Shown piece after piece: positions 26,310 through 35,513 of a DNA stretch of 64,000 bases. This DNA is from Paraburkholderia rhizosphaerae (GTDB lineage Bacteria; Pseudomonadota; Gammaproteobacteria; Burkholderiales; Burkholderiaceae), in assembly GCF_004366595.1 (NCBI RefSeq), contig NZ_SORE01000004.1:310001-374000 (forward strand), read 5' to 3'. Position numbers and translations under genes: made by a program. The notes under the pieces are model-generated. The model was not told the DNA's origin and searched no databases. It saw only the letters and a program-made list of their open reading frames with translations. How positions within the stretch are numbered: position 1 is the stretch's first letter; each line of letters opens with the position of its first letter.

Positions 26310-27323
26310 TTATTGGACCTTTCGGGCGGCGGCCGCGCCGGACGGCGCCGGCGTACCCAACGTGCCCAACGTACCCGACGTGCCCGTCATGGCGGATGCG
26401 GCGGACCCCGCCGCCGGCGCGTGCGCGCCACTGCGCTGCGCGCGCGCGTCCGCCGACATGTGACGCTCGGCAAGCAGCTTGAGGCCAAGCGTCACCAGCG
26501 CGAGCAAAGCGAGCAGCGACGCGACGGCGAACGCCGCCGAGAAGTTGTATTCGTTATAGAGAATTTCGACATGCAGCGGCATCGTATCGGTCTGACCACG
26601 GATATGCCCCGACACCACCGATACCGCGCCGAACTCGCCCATCGCACGCGCGTTACACAGAATCACGCCGTACAGCAGGCCCCACTTCACGTTCGGCAAC
26701 GTCACGCGGCGGAAGATCTGCCAGCCCGATGCGCCGAGCACATGCGCGGCTTCTTCTTCGTCGGTGCCCTGCGCCTGCATCAGCGGAATGAGCTCACGCG
26801 CGACAAACGGGAACGTGACGAACACCGTCGCAAGCACGATACCGGGCACCGCGAAGACGATCTGCACATCGTGCGCCTGCAGCCACGGACCGAACCAGCC
26901 CTGCGCGCCGAACAGCAGCACATAGATCAAACCGGAAATAACCGGCGACACCGAAAACGGCAGATCGATCAGCGTCGTCAGCAGCGCCTTGCCGCGGAAC
27001 TCGAACTTCGCGATACACCACGACGCGACGAGGCCGAATACCAGATTGAGCGGCACCGCGATCGCCGCGGTCAGCAGCGTCAGCTTGATCGCGGACAACG
27101 CGTCGGGGTCCGCGAGCGATTCGAAGTAGAACGCCAGTCCCTTGCTGAGCGCCTGATAGAACACCGCGGCAAGCGGCACCACCAGAAACAGCACCAGAAA
27201 CAGCAGTGCGATGCCGGTCAGGATCCAGCGCACCGCGCGCGGCTCGGTAACCGGATCGTCGCGGCGCGCGGCGCTGGAAGCGGCACGCCGCGTATTCGAC
27301 AGCGCGACGGATTCGCTGCTCAT
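26310..27323 (-). CDS. cysW: Sulfate ABC transporter permease CysW
   Basis: 337 residues with six membrane segments and the permease loop [28 protein letters not shown] near 195-222 that docks on CysA. The C-terminus carries an odd Ala/Gly/Thr/Pro-rich tail (about 295-337) encoded partly by four 9-bp tandem repeats. The ATG overlaps the cysT stop (ATGA), so translation is coupled. Confidence 0.96.
   Translation of the reverse strand: MSSESVALSNTRRAASSAARRDDPVTEPRAVRWILTGIALLFLVLFLVVPLAAVFYQALSKGLAFYFESLADPDALSAIKLTLLTAAIAVPLNLVFGLVASWCIAKFEFRGKALLTTLIDLPFSVSPVISGLIYVLLFGAQGWFGPWLQAHDVQIVFAVPGIVLATVFVTFPFVARELIPLMQAQGTDEEEAAHVLGASGWQIFRRVTLPNVKWGLLYGVILCNARAMGEFGAVSVVSGHIRGQTDTMPLHVEILYNEYNFSAAFAVASLLALLALVTLGLKLLAERHMSADARAQRSGAHAPAAGSAASAMTGTSGTLGTLGTPAPSGAAAARKVQ
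26352..26387. repeat. Four 9-bp tandem repeats inside the cysW tail
   Basis: CGTACCCAA, CGTGCCCAA, CGTACCCGA and CGTGCCCGT follow each other and, on the minus strand, encode a [16 protein letters not shown] stretch. In-frame slippage would change only the length of the low-complexity tail. Confidence 0.8.
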
Positions 27324-28219
27324 CGCGCACCTCCGTCCTGGATGCCGGCCAGTGCCTGCGCGGGTGCCGCGGGCGCGGCGGCGCTACGGCTCGTGCGTCG
27401 CTGCAAATACCACTGCAGCGTATTGACGAACAGCAGCATCAGGAACGACACGATCAACATCACCACCGCAATCGCCGTCGCGCCTGCATAGTCATATTGC
27501 TCGAGCTTCGTGATGATCAGCAGCGACGTGATTTCCGACTTCATCGGCACGTTGCCGGCGATGAAAATCACCGACCCGTATTCGCCGAGCGCGCGCGCAA
27601 ACGCCAGCGCGAAGCCGGTTAGCAGCGCGGGGAACACCGCCGGCAACACGACGCGCCGGAAGGTCAGCCAGCGCGATGCGCCAAGGCACGCCGCCGCTTC
27701 CTCCTGTTCACGCTCGAATTCCTCGAGCACCGGTTGCACGGTGCGCACGACGAATGGCAAGCCGATAAACGTCAGCGCGACCAGCACGCCAAGCGGCGTG
27801 AACGCGATTTTCAAACCGAGCGGTTCGAGAAACTGCCCGATCCAGCCGTTACCCGCATAGACCGCGGCGAGCGAAATGCCGGCCACCGAGGTCGGCAGCG
27901 CGAACGGCAGATCGACGATCGCATCGACAATGCGCTTGAACGGGAACGTGTAGCGCGTCAGCACCCACGCGACCAGAAAGCCGAACACCGCATTGATCAG
28001 CGCGCCGCCCAGCGCCGCGGTAAACGTCAGCCGGTATGACGCGAGCACGCGCGGCGACGCGACCGCGCGCACGAACTGGCTCCAGTCGAGCGTCGCGGTC
28101 TTCAGAAAGGTGGATGCGAGCGGAATCAGCACCACGAGGCTCAGATACGCCACCGTGATACCGAGCGTGAGGCCGAAACCAGGTAATGCGCTCGGCTTGC
28201 GGAAGGTCAACGTCGTCAT
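27320..28219 (-). CDS. cysT: Sulfate ABC transporter permease CysT (CysU)
   Basis: 299 residues with six membrane segments and the EAA-type loop ([19 protein letters not shown] near 195-215) that contacts CysA. The N-terminus ([16 protein letters not shown]) is typical of CysT. It pairs with CysW to form the sulfate channel in the inner membrane. It is 139 bases downstream of sbp, with a terminator-like hairpin between, and overlaps cysW by four bases. Confidence 0.96.
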   Translation of the reverse strand: MTTLTFRKPSALPGFGLTLGITVAYLSLVVLIPLASTFLKTATLDWSQFVRAVASPRVLASYRLTFTAALGGALINAVFGFLVAWVLTRYTFPFKRIVDAIVDLPFALPTSVAGISLAAVYAGNGWIGQFLEPLGLKIAFTPLGVLVALTFIGLPFVVRTVQPVLEEFEREQEEAAACLGASRWLTFRRVVLPAVFPALLTGFALAFARALGEYGSVIFIAGNVPMKSEITSLLIITKLEQYDYAGATAIAVVMLIVSFLMLLFVNTLQWYLQRRTSRSAAAPAAPAQALAGIQDGGAR

Positions 28220-28300
28220 GCGAAATATTCTTTCCAGGTTGGGCGTGGCGGGTCATCGGCAACCTGTCGCCACGCGAGCCTTCGATCACAACACAAACTC

Positions 28301-28322
28301 AAAAGCGCGCCCGAAGGCGCGC
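28301..28322 (-). terminator. Attenuator-like hairpin between sbp and cysT
   Basis: On the minus strand, GCGCGCC-TTCG-GGCGCGC is followed by TTTTG. The strong 7 bp stem with a UUCG tetraloop and short T-run would let part of the transcripts stop after sbp. This would give more binding protein than membrane transporter. Confidence 0.6.
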
Positions 28323-28358
28323 GCCTGCCCTGCTGCATCCGCCGGATGCAGTGCGGGA

Positions 28359-29396
28359 CTACTGCGGCTGGTAAATCGAGTCGAACACGCCGCCATCGGC
28401 AAAGTGAGTCTTCTGCGCATTCGTCCAGCCGCCGAACGTGTCGTCGACCGTGTACAGCTTGAGCTTCGGGAACTTCTCGGTCAGCGCGGCAGGCACCTTG
28501 TCCGAACGCGGACGGTAGAAGTTCTTCGCCGCGATCTCCTGCCCTTCCTCGCTATACAGAAACTTCAGGTACGCTTCGGCGAGCTTGCGCGTGCCATGAC
28601 GATCGACCACCTTGTCGACCACCGCGACCGGCGGCTCCGCGAGAATGCTCACCGACGGCACCACAATCTCGAACTTGTCTGGCCCGAACTCCTTCAGCGA
28701 CAGGAACGCCTCGTTTTCCCACGCAATCAGCACGTCGCCGATGCCGCGCTGCACGAAGCTCGTCGTCGCGCCGCGCGCACCGGAATCGAGCACGCCCGCG
28801 TTCCTGTACAGCTTCGCGACGAATTCCTTTGCCTTCTGCTCGTTGCCGCCCGGCTGATGCAGCGCGTACGACCATGCCGCCAGATAGTTCCAGCGCGCGC
28901 CGCCCGAGGTTTTCGGGTTCGGCGTGACGATCGATACACCCGGTTTGATCAGGTCGTCCCAGTCCTTGATGTGCTTCGGGTTGCCCTTGCGCACCAGAAA
29001 CACGATCGTCGACGTATACGGCGACGCGTTGTCGGGCAAACGCTTCTGCCAGTTGCGGTCGATTAACCCTTTGTTCGCAAGCGCGTCGATGTCGTACGCG
29101 AGCGCCAACGTGACGACGTCGGCCTGCAGGCCGTCGAGCACCGAGCGCGCCTGTGCGCCCGACCCGCCGTGCGACTGCTTGAACGTGACCGACTCGCCGG
29201 TCTGTGCCTTCCATTCCTTGCCGAACGCCGCGTTGATGTCCTGGTAGAGCTCGCGCGTCGGGTCATACGACACGTTCAGCAAAGTGGTATCAGCATGCGC
29301 CTGTGCCGCGACACCGAGCGTCGCAGCCGCACTGACGGCGAGCAAAGCGAAGAATTTTTTCGCGCGTCCTGCAAACCCCGTATTCCGATCGACCAT
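28359..29396 (-). CDS. sbp: Periplasmic sulfate-binding protein
   Basis: 345 residues. A Sec signal peptide (about 1-35, ending near AQAHA) precedes a type II periplasmic binding fold: [15 protein letters not shown] near 38-52, [15 protein letters not shown] near 75-90 and [15 protein letters not shown] near 160-175, all Sbp/CysP hallmarks. It captures sulfate for CysTWA. GGAGAG lies upstream of the ATG. It is the first gene of the operon. Confidence 0.96.
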   Translation of the reverse strand: MVDRNTGFAGRAKKFFALLAVSAAATLGVAAQAHADTTLLNVSYDPTRELYQDINAAFGKEWKAQTGESVTFKQSHGGSGAQARSVLDGLQADVVTLALAYDIDALANKGLIDRNWQKRLPDNASPYTSTIVFLVRKGNPKHIKDWDDLIKPGVSIVTPNPKTSGGARWNYLAAWSYALHQPGGNEQKAKEFVAKLYRNAGVLDSGARGATTSFVQRGIGDVLIAWENEAFLSLKEFGPDKFEIVVPSVSILAEPPVAVVDKVVDRHGTRKLAEAYLKFLYSEEGQEIAAKNFYRPRSDKVPAALTEKFPKLKLYTVDDTFGGWTNAQKTHFADGGVFDSIYQPQ

Positions 29397-29866
29397 TTCT
29401 GCTCTCCGCTTGTCGGTTGTTCACAGGCCGGGCGCTGCGGCGTCGCCGCGTTGTCTGCCGTGCCTGTCATCGATTTGCGGCCAGTCTATCCGTGGGGCTT
29501 CATCATTAAAAATAATGTTTCTTCATTCTTTAATACGCAAAAGTGGTAATGACGGCTGGAAGCGGCGTTAGCACGTGAAATCCGCTGTCGGAGCGCCGCC
29601 AATCGGCGGTCTGGCGGCGGGGGTTGGGCCGGTATCCGAACCTGGCCGAACCAGGCCTAACGATGGCCGCACGATGGCTGACCGCGTTCGAAAGGTTGCG
29701 CGACGGGCATGCGTCGCGGGCATGCGTCGCGTGGCATGCGTCGATTACCAGGTTTCGGGGATTGCTGGCGTGTGAGCGGCCGGGTAGTTTCGCGCGTGGC
29801 CAGCGACCGACGCGCGAAACAGGCGACATTGCTGGCGACATTCGCATCCCTACGGTCAAAGGCGCC
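29397..29866. other. Intergenic control region between sbp and the deaminase gene
   Basis: 470 bases between divergent genes. The AT-rich part at about 29500-29535 holds CATTA-AAAA-TAATG (29504-29517), a perfect inverted repeat placed where a CysB-type activator would bind upstream of sbp. The reading frame of the deaminase is open through part of the region but lacks homology there. Direct copies of GCATGCGTCGCG near 29708-29735 are also visible. Confidence 0.45.
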
Positions 29867-31351
29867 ATGTCGAACGAACTGAAGCTGCTGTTTTTCTATT
29901 TGCTGCGCCGTCAAAGCGCGGGCGACGGCGCTCCCGCGACCGTGGCCGGATTCAACGCCGGCAAATGGCAGGTCTGTCGTATCGGCAAGCGCGGCGTTCG
30001 ACTGTACGAGAGCGCCGCCGCAAACATCTTTTGCAGTGGGACCGCGCTTCCGAAGAACAAGGACAATCTCGCGCTTGTGATGATCGGAGCGCCGACGGAA
30101 TGGGAACTGGGGCTGTGCGTCGCGAACCAGATCAGCACCGTCTACTACCTGGATGCGGCGAACAATGTGTGCTGCAAGGACCTGTCCCAGGCGCTGTCGC
30201 ATGGACTCTTTCCGGAGCGCGAGGTGCTCGGCGCGCTCGGCGTCGTGCCCCGCTACGACGTCAACTTCAATGCCTGGCGAACCTGGTATATGCAGCAGAT
30301 TCGAAGCGGCCCCCGCCTCGCGTGGAATCCTCGCCAGGCATTCGACGCGTTCAAGAGCGCAGTCAATAAGGCTCAGGCAACCGTCGCGTCAGCCGACCCG
30401 CTGAATTTCGACAGGTTGCCGTTCTTCGAAGGACTTCCCCGCGCCGGCATCAACCGCCTTTCGATGGTGCATCGGGACGCGATATTGATGAAGCTCGCGT
30501 GCGCGCTGGTTGGCGTCGGGTGGTCGTCGAAAGAGCCCGATCTGCATCTGCGCGCGGGCACGCTCGGCAGCGGCAATAACATCGGCGCGGTGCTGACCGA
30601 TGAACAAAGCCGCATCATCTGCTGGAGCCTGAACGTGGCCGGCGACGGAAACGGCCCCACGTGCCACGCGGAATGCGCGCTGGTGCGCGCGCTGATCAAC
30701 AAGCTCGGCCGCGTGCCGGACAATTGCCGTTTGTATACATCGCTTGAGCCGTGCTACATGTGCGGCGGCATTCTCGCGACGTTCTGTCCGACGTGGAAGG
30801 TCTATTTCGGCCAGTCCGACAAGACGATCAAGAACAATGCATTGAAGCGAGAGGTGAATCGCTCGTCGCAACATCAGGTGAAGGCGACCTCCGCGGTTGC
30901 GATCGAAAAGCTTTATGTCGACAAGAAATGGGGTAGCGGCCAGACGCTGAAGTTCCTGCGCCACAACGACACGCGTGACGCGTTCCTTCGGCTCGCGCTG
31001 GTTCCCGACACCATGCAGCAACGTTACACGGAGTTGAATACGCCGCAATTCGTCGATGTGACGCCGGACCGGTCGACCTGGGTCGGCCGGCTCGGGCTGG
31101 ACCTGCCGAAAACACGCGCCGTGTCTGTCGCGCCGATCGCGGCGGCTCACGCGCGGCGCCTGTCGCTGTCGCGAGACGCGCTCGATCTGGCCACGAGCCC
31201 ACGTACGCTTGCCAGGCCGCGCCAGATATACGTGACGGGCGGCGGTGGGTTGGATGAGGAACTGGCGCTCGTCACCGACTGCGTGGGCTTGCTGAGCGAT
31301 CTGTTGAAGAAGGGCTATATCCGCAAGCCGGTCGTGTCGACTGCGACTTGA
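29867..31351 (+). CDS. Large protein with cytidine-deaminase-like domain
   Basis: 494 residues from the ATG at 29867. Residues 1 to about 195 form an unrecognised N-terminal region with several Cys. A deaminase core follows: C266-H267-A268-E269 and, 26 residues on, P295-C296-Y297-M298-C299, the zinc ligands and catalytic Glu of the cytidine/nucleic-acid deaminase fold. The C-terminal 170 residues are unassigned and basic. Known members of this fold deaminate free nucleotides, tRNA or DNA, and some are toxins or defence enzymes; the size and extra domains resemble Bd3614-like deaminases. The substrate cannot be told from sequence. No immunity or partner gene is adjacent. Confidence 0.75.
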   Translation: MSNELKLLFFYLLRRQSAGDGAPATVAGFNAGKWQVCRIGKRGVRLYESAAANIFCSGTALPKNKDNLALVMIGAPTEWELGLCVANQISTVYYLDAANNVCCKDLSQALSHGLFPEREVLGALGVVPRYDVNFNAWRTWYMQQIRSGPRLAWNPRQAFDAFKSAVNKAQATVASADPLNFDRLPFFEGLPRAGINRLSMVHRDAILMKLACALVGVGWSSKEPDLHLRAGTLGSGNNIGAVLTDEQSRIICWSLNVAGDGNGPTCHAECALVRALINKLGRVPDNCRLYTSLEPCYMCGGILATFCPTWKVYFGQSDKTIKNNALKREVNRSSQHQVKATSAVAIEKLYVDKKWGSGQTLKFLRHNDTRDAFLRLALVPDTMQQRYTELNTPQFVDVTPDRSTWVGRLGLDLPKTRAVSVAPIAAAHARRLSLSRDALDLATSPRTLARPRQIYVTGGGGLDEELALVTDCVGLLSDLLKKGYIRKPVVSTAT

Positions 31352-31626
31352 CGACGCCGTGGCCGGCGCGGCCACCGCGTCGCGCACCGCCCGGTGCGTG
31401 GCGGCCACCAAACGAGCTGACCGGCGCGCGATGGCGGAACCCCTCTGTTCGCTGCGCGCGAAACCGGGCTCGCGACCCCCGCCTCGCTTCTTGCGCGCCG
31501 GCGCTGCCCGGACGCCGACGTAGCGCAAACCCGCCAACCTCAGACGCCCGCCGAGCGTTCGCGATCAGCGAAAATTTCCCCGTCGTTTGCGAGCAACTTA
31601 AAGTAAAACTTGAATTGCGCCGGATA

Positions 31627-31642
31627 CTGTATAAAAATACAG
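31627..31642. promoter_or_regulatory. SOS (LexA) box 1
   Basis: CTGTATAAAAATACAG, a perfect match to CTGT-N8-ACAG, centred 36 bases upstream of the lexA ATG. Confidence 0.92.
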
Positions 31643-31646
31643 GCAC

Positions 31647-31662
31647 CTGTTTATCTATACAG
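31647..31662. promoter_or_regulatory. SOS (LexA) box 2
   Basis: CTGTTTATCTATACAG, a second perfect CTGT-N8-ACAG site, 20 bases from the first (two helical turns) and ending seven bases before the ATG. The pair implies cooperative autorepression. Confidence 0.92.
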
Positions 31663-31669
31663 TGTCGCC

Positions 31670-32320
31670 ATGACCAAACTCACCGCACGACAGCAGCAGG
31701 TTTTCGATCTGATCCGCCGCGCGATCGAGCGCACCGGCTTTCCGCCCACGCGCGCCGAAATCGCGGCCGAGCTGGGCTTTAGCTCGGCCAACTCGGCGGA
31801 AGAGCATCTCCGGGCACTGGCCCGCAAAGGCGTGATCGAGCTTGCGGCCGGCGCGTCGCGCGGTATCCGGCTGCTCGCCGGGCAGGACGACGCGCCCCAT
31901 CAGTTCACACTGCCGCACGCGGGGCTGATGCAGCTATCGCTGCCGCTGGTCGGCCGGGTCGCGGCCGGCAGCCCGATCCTCGCGCAGGAGCATATCGCGC
32001 AGCACTACGCGTGCGACCCGGCGCTGTTCTCGAGCAAGCCCGATTACCTGCTGAAGGTGCGCGGCCTGTCGATGCGCGATGCGGGCATTCTCGACGGCGA
32101 CCTGCTCGCGGTGCAAAAGCGCACCGAAGCGAAAGACGGCCAGATCATCATTGCGCGCCTTGGCGACGACGTCACCGTCAAACGGTTGAAGCGCCGGCCA
32201 AACGGCATCGAGCTGATCGCCGAGAACCCCGATTACGAAAACATCTTCGTCGAGGCCGGCAGCGCGGATTTCGCGCTCGAAGGCATCGCGGTCGGTTTGA
32301 TCCGGCCGAGTGAATTCTGA
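31670..32320 (+). CDS. lexA: LexA repressor, SOS regulator
   Basis: 216 residues. The winged helix-turn-helix is about 1-65. The self-cleavage domain has the scissile A99-G100, the nucleophile S134 ([10 protein letters not shown]) and K171 (VTVKRLKRR). LexA represses DNA-damage genes and cleaves itself when RecA is activated. The ATG at 31670 follows two overlapping SOS boxes. An upstream in-frame ATG at 31610 is rejected because it would read through both operators. Confidence 0.97.
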   Translation: MTKLTARQQQVFDLIRRAIERTGFPPTRAEIAAELGFSSANSAEEHLRALARKGVIELAAGASRGIRLLAGQDDAPHQFTLPHAGLMQLSLPLVGRVAAGSPILAQEHIAQHYACDPALFSSKPDYLLKVRGLSMRDAGILDGDLLAVQKRTEAKDGQIIIARLGDDVTVKRLKRRPNGIELIAENPDYENIFVEAGSADFALEGIAVGLIRPSEF

Positions 32321-32358
32321 TAACTCGCGTTGTTTTTGCGGCTGTTGTTTTCGGCACT

Positions 32359-32413
32359 GACTTGCGGCTTTCTGACTCGCGGCTTTTGACTCACAGCTTT
32401 CACTCGCGGCTGT
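32359..32413. repeat. Degenerate 14-bp tandem repeats after lexA
   Basis: Four imperfect units related to GACTCGCGGCTTTT (32359, 32374, 32388 and 32402), with drift between copies. They lie in the 180-base gap between lexA and the next gene. Confidence 0.7.
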
Positions 32414-32500
32414 GACCTGATGTTGCCCGCCAGCATCGCCCGCTCTGTTACCCGCAGTCGCCCACTTATGCCGCGGAACCCTTTTGCATTGGAGAGATTC

Positions 32501-32851
32501 ATGGAACGCCTTGCCCGCCTGCTGCCCTTCCGCCAGTTCGGCCGTTTGCGCCATCTGCGCAAGCTCGCGCCGTGCGCGTCGCTCGACGCTGTCAATGCAC
32601 CGCGCACGGGCTCGCTGTTCGATTTCGACGAGCATGAGCGGGGCACGGCTGCGTCATCGCTTCCGTCATCCATGCCTGCGTTCGCTCGCGTGTCGCTGAA
32701 TGCGGGACTCAACGCGGAACCCGCCCGGCGCGCGCCGGTGCGGGTGTATCACGGGCCGTCGCGGCTGATCATGGTGGGCACGGTCGACGCGGTATGCCGG
32801 ATGATCGACCGCGCAATCGCGGAAGAACACGCGGCCGCGCAACCGGCCTGA
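32501..32851 (+). CDS. Hypothetical protein downstream of lexA
   Basis: 116 residues from the ATG at 32501, with GGAGAG upstream; in-frame ATGs further up lack a site. I do not recognise it. It is Arg/Ala/Leu-rich, starts MERLARLLPFRQFGRLRHL, and has an ordered-looking C-terminal segment (RVYHGPSRLIMVGTVDAVCR). It follows lexA on the same strand and could be damage-inducible by readthrough. No SOS box is seen directly before it. Confidence 0.6.
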   Translation: MERLARLLPFRQFGRLRHLRKLAPCASLDAVNAPRTGSLFDFDEHERGTAASSLPSSMPAFARVSLNAGLNAEPARRAPVRVYHGPSRLIMVGTVDAVCRMIDRAIAEEHAAAQPA

Positions 32852-32957
32852 TCGGACCAGCATCGCGTCGCCGGCTTGCGCAAACGCATTGCTCGGGATC
32901 GTTTTTGCGAGAATGGGGTCCACGTTAACCACCCCATTTGAAGGAATGTCCCGCACG

Positions 32958-33635
32958 ATGAAGGTTCGTCCCTGCCGCGCCAAGCGCGCGATGCATCACA
33001 GCAGCAACGGCAGTATCAAACGGTCGATGCTGGCCGCGCTGGTCGCCCTTGTCGTTCTGGTTGCGTTGGCATTTGTCTATGCATCGCCGTATATCGCGCT
33101 TAACCGTCTGAAACGCGCGGCCGACGCGCGCGACGCGGAAACGGTCAATCAGTATGTCGACTTTCCCGCCTTTCGCGACAGCCTCAAGCAGCAGCTTGTG
33201 ATACTGCTCAAACACAGGCTCAGCGATGAAAGTCACGGCAATCCGCTTGCCGCGCTGGGCGCGATGATCGGTGTCGCATTGGTAGGACCGCTGGTCGATG
33301 CCTATGCAACGCCGGACGGCGTCGCCGCATTGCTGAACGGCATGCCGCCGCGCGGCGAGCCCGGCGAGCGGCCGCCCGCGCCGCCCGATGCGCGTGCGCC
33401 CGCCGACGCGCAGAATGGACAGACCGGCGCTGCACCGCCGCCAGCGCCGCCGACGCCACCGGCGAACAACCCGTCAGAACCGCCGCAGCCGCCGCAAACC
33501 ACGGCCGGATACCGCGGTCTCAACGAATTCGTCGTCACCTATCAGCATGGCGTCGGCGATACGCGCTATGCAGCGATCTTCCATCGCGACGGACTCTTCA
33601 CGTGGAAGCTCGTCGGCGTCGATCTGAACGGTTGA
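32958..33635 (+). CDS. DUF2939-like membrane-anchored protein
   Basis: 225 residues. A basic N-terminus and one membrane helix (LAALVALVVLVALAFVYA, about 26-43) are followed by SPYIALNRLKRAADARDAE, the DUF2939 hallmark, then a Pro/Ala-rich linker (about 130-180) and a short C-terminal beta domain (FVVTYQHGVGDTRYAAIF). The function of the family is unknown. The start is uncertain: ATG at 32958 has AAGGA 12 bases upstream, while the ATG at 32946 lies directly on that site. Confidence 0.75.
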   Translation: MKVRPCRAKRAMHHSSNGSIKRSMLAALVALVVLVALAFVYASPYIALNRLKRAADARDAETVNQYVDFPAFRDSLKQQLVILLKHRLSDESHGNPLAALGAMIGVALVGPLVDAYATPDGVAALLNGMPPRGEPGERPPAPPDARAPADAQNGQTGAAPPPAPPTPPANNPSEPPQPPQTTAGYRGLNEFVVTYQHGVGDTRYAAIFHRDGLFTWKLVGVDLNG

Positions 33636-33670
33636 CGTTTGTCGTTGCTTCGATGCGGCCGCTAACGTTG

Positions 33671-33712
33671 CCGTTACGCTTACGCCGTTGCCCTTACGCC
33701 GTTGTCCCTACG
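33671..33712. repeat. Three 14-bp tandem repeats between genes
   Basis: CCGTTACGCTTACG, CCGTTGCCCTTACG and CCGTTGTCCCTACG follow each other without gaps. They lie between the DUF2939-like gene and the convergent universal stress protein, whose stop falls inside the last unit. Confidence 0.8.
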
Positions 33713-34166
33713 CCGCAGCCGGTTGCTGGTCGTCCGAACACGCGACCAGAATGCTGCACGACACGCGATCGAGCAGCGGCGTGTTGCCCGCGCCCATCCA
33801 CCAGCGCGACAAGCCATGGCGGCAGCGATGGCCGACGACGACCAGATCGACCTTCAGTTCATCGGCAAGCGCCGCGATTTCATCAATCGGATGACCAAAC
33901 GCGAAATGCCCATGCGCGGTGACGCCGCGCTCGGTCAACCAGTCGACGCCTTCTTGCAGGATGTCGCGCGCAGTCTTCTCGAAGCTGCCGCACGCGACAT
34001 CGGTTAGCAGGCCCGCGCTTTGCGCAATGCTCGAACGCATGTCGACCACCGACAGCAAATGCGTCTCGGCCTTCAGGTCCAACGCGAGATCCGCGCCGCA
34101 ACGCAATGCCTTGCGGCCTTCGCGCGAGCCGTCGTAGCACAGCAGAATTTTCTGGTAGCTCGCCAT
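33708..34166 (-). CDS. Universal stress protein (UspA family)
   Basis: 152 residues. The Usp fold begins KILLCYDGSREGRKAL, and the C-terminal nucleotide loop is VVVGHRCRHGLSRWWMGAGNT, a variant of the ATP-binding G-x2-G-x9-G-S/T motif: the first Gly pair is altered. ATP binding is thus uncertain. GGGAG precedes the ATG at 34166; the frame is open upstream without homology. UspA proteins accumulate under starvation and stress. Confidence 0.92.
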   Translation of the reverse strand: MASYQKILLCYDGSREGRKALRCGADLALDLKAETHLLSVVDMRSSIAQSAGLLTDVACGSFEKTARDILQEGVDWLTERGVTAHGHFAFGHPIDEIAALADELKVDLVVVGHRCRHGLSRWWMGAGNTPLLDRVSCSILVACSDDQQPAAA

Positions 34167-34591
34167 CCTGGTTCTCCCTTCCGCGCCGATCGCGGACGTC
34201 GAGTCAATCATGGTGCGCCGCAATTGCGCTTGCAAGGGATGGAAAACGCTAACTGTGCGCAGCGCGTCAGAAGCGGGATGCCGCAGCGCAAGAAAGCCGT
34301 TGCGCGCGTGTGGCCGCTCTCGCGGCGCTCACCGATCATGGCCTAGAATAGGCAGCCTTTCAGAGCGGTCCCGCACCCGGCCTCGCAGTTGGGCTTGCGG
34401 TTGGGCTCGCAGTTAGCCTTGCAGCGCGTCTCGCAGTTAGCCTCATATTTCGCGTCTTGGCGGGCCCCGACCCGGCACCACAATCAGTTGGACACACTAT
34501 CGCGCCCGCTGTTTCGCAATCAGGCGCGTGAGATCGACCCTGTTCCACTATTCGACGCCCATCGCCTTTCACCATCGGACACGTCTCGTTC
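34167..34591. other. Intergenic region upstream of the NodI-like gene
   Basis: 425 bases. No gene or RNA is visible. The notable content is the 12-bp tandem repeat array at 34382-34441. The promoters of usp and of the ABC exporter should lie here. Confidence 0.5.
34382..34441. repeat. Five 12-bp degenerate tandem repeats
   Basis: Units CTCGCAGTTGGG, CTTGCGGTTGGG, CTCGCAGTTAGC, CTTGCAGCGCGT and CTCGCAGTTAGC are consecutive. Units 3 and 5 are identical. They lie about 150-210 bases upstream of the NodI-like gene. Confidence 0.8.
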
Positions 34592-35506
34592 ATGCCTGAA
34601 GCCGCCATCGAATTTCATCAAGTCGAAAAACGCTACGGCGGCAAGAAGGTCGTCGACGGACTGTCATTCGATGTGCGCGTTGGCGAGTGCTTCGGCCTGC
34701 TCGGCCCGAACGGCGCCGGCAAAACCACCACGCTGCGCATGCTGCTCGGCATCGCCGCGCCCGATGCCGGCGCGATCCGTCTATGCGGCGAACCGATCCC
34801 CGCCCGTTCCCGTATCGCCCGCGCGCGCGTCGGCGTGGTCCCGCAGTTCGACAATCTCGACCCGGACTTTACGGTCCGCGAGAATCTGCTCGTGTTCGGC
34901 CGCTACTTCGGCCTGTCGTCCAGGGAAACCCGCGATCTCGTGCCGTCGCTGCTCGAGTTCGCGCGGCTCGAAAGCAAGGCGGATGCGCGTGTCGCCGAAC
35001 TGTCGGGCGGCATGAAACGGCGGCTGACGCTTGCCCGCGCGCTGGTCAACGACCCGGATGTGCTGGTCATGGACGAACCGACCACCGGCCTCGATCCGCA
35101 GGCGCGTCATCTGATCTGGGAACGGCTGCGCTCCCTGTTGTCGCGCGGCAAGACCATTCTGTTGACCACGCATTTCATGGAAGAGGCCGAGCGGCTGTGC
35201 GACCGGCTGTGCGTGATCGAAGAAGGCCGGAAGATTGCCGAAGGCGCGCCGAAGGAGCTGATCGCGTCGGAGATCGGCTGCGACGTGATCGAAGTCTATG
35301 GTCCCGATCCGCTTGCGCTACGCGAGGAACTGGCGCCGTTCGCGGTGCGCATCGATATCAGCGGCGAGACGCTGTTCTGCTATGTCGACGACCCGCAGCC
35401 GGTGCATGCGCGGCTCAAGCAGCGCGCGGACTTGCGCTATCTGCACCGCCCCGCGAACCTCGAAGACGTATTTCTGCGGCTCACCGGCCGCGAGATGCAG
35501 GATTGA
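34592..35506 (+). CDS. nodI: ABC transporter ATP-binding protein, NodI-like
   Basis: 304 residues. Walker [14 protein letters not shown] near 39-51, signature [15 protein letters not shown] near 139-153, Walker [21 protein letters not shown] near 158-177, and a C-terminal extension of about 80 residues typical of the NodI/DRA group. Rhizobial NodIJ exports lipochitooligosaccharides, but NodIJ-type genes are common in Burkholderiales without nodulation, so the substrate here is unknown. Only a weak ribosome binding site is seen at this ATG. It lies directly before its permease. Confidence 0.9.
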   Translation: MPEAAIEFHQVEKRYGGKKVVDGLSFDVRVGECFGLLGPNGAGKTTTLRMLLGIAAPDAGAIRLCGEPIPARSRIARARVGVVPQFDNLDPDFTVRENLLVFGRYFGLSSRETRDLVPSLLEFARLESKADARVAELSGGMKRRLTLARALVNDPDVLVMDEPTTGLDPQARHLIWERLRSLLSRGKTILLTTHFMEEAERLCDRLCVIEEGRKIAEGAPKELIASEIGCDVIEVYGPDPLALREELAPFAVRIDISGETLFCYVDDPQPVHARLKQRADLRYLHRPANLEDVFLRLTGREMQD

Positions 35507-35513
35507 ATCGACC

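Larger units (their letters stand above)
31352..31669. other. Intergenic region before lexA
   Basis: 318 bases between the deaminase and lexA. The last 60 bases are AT-rich and hold the lexA control sites. The rest is GC-rich with no gene that I can see. Confidence 0.5.
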
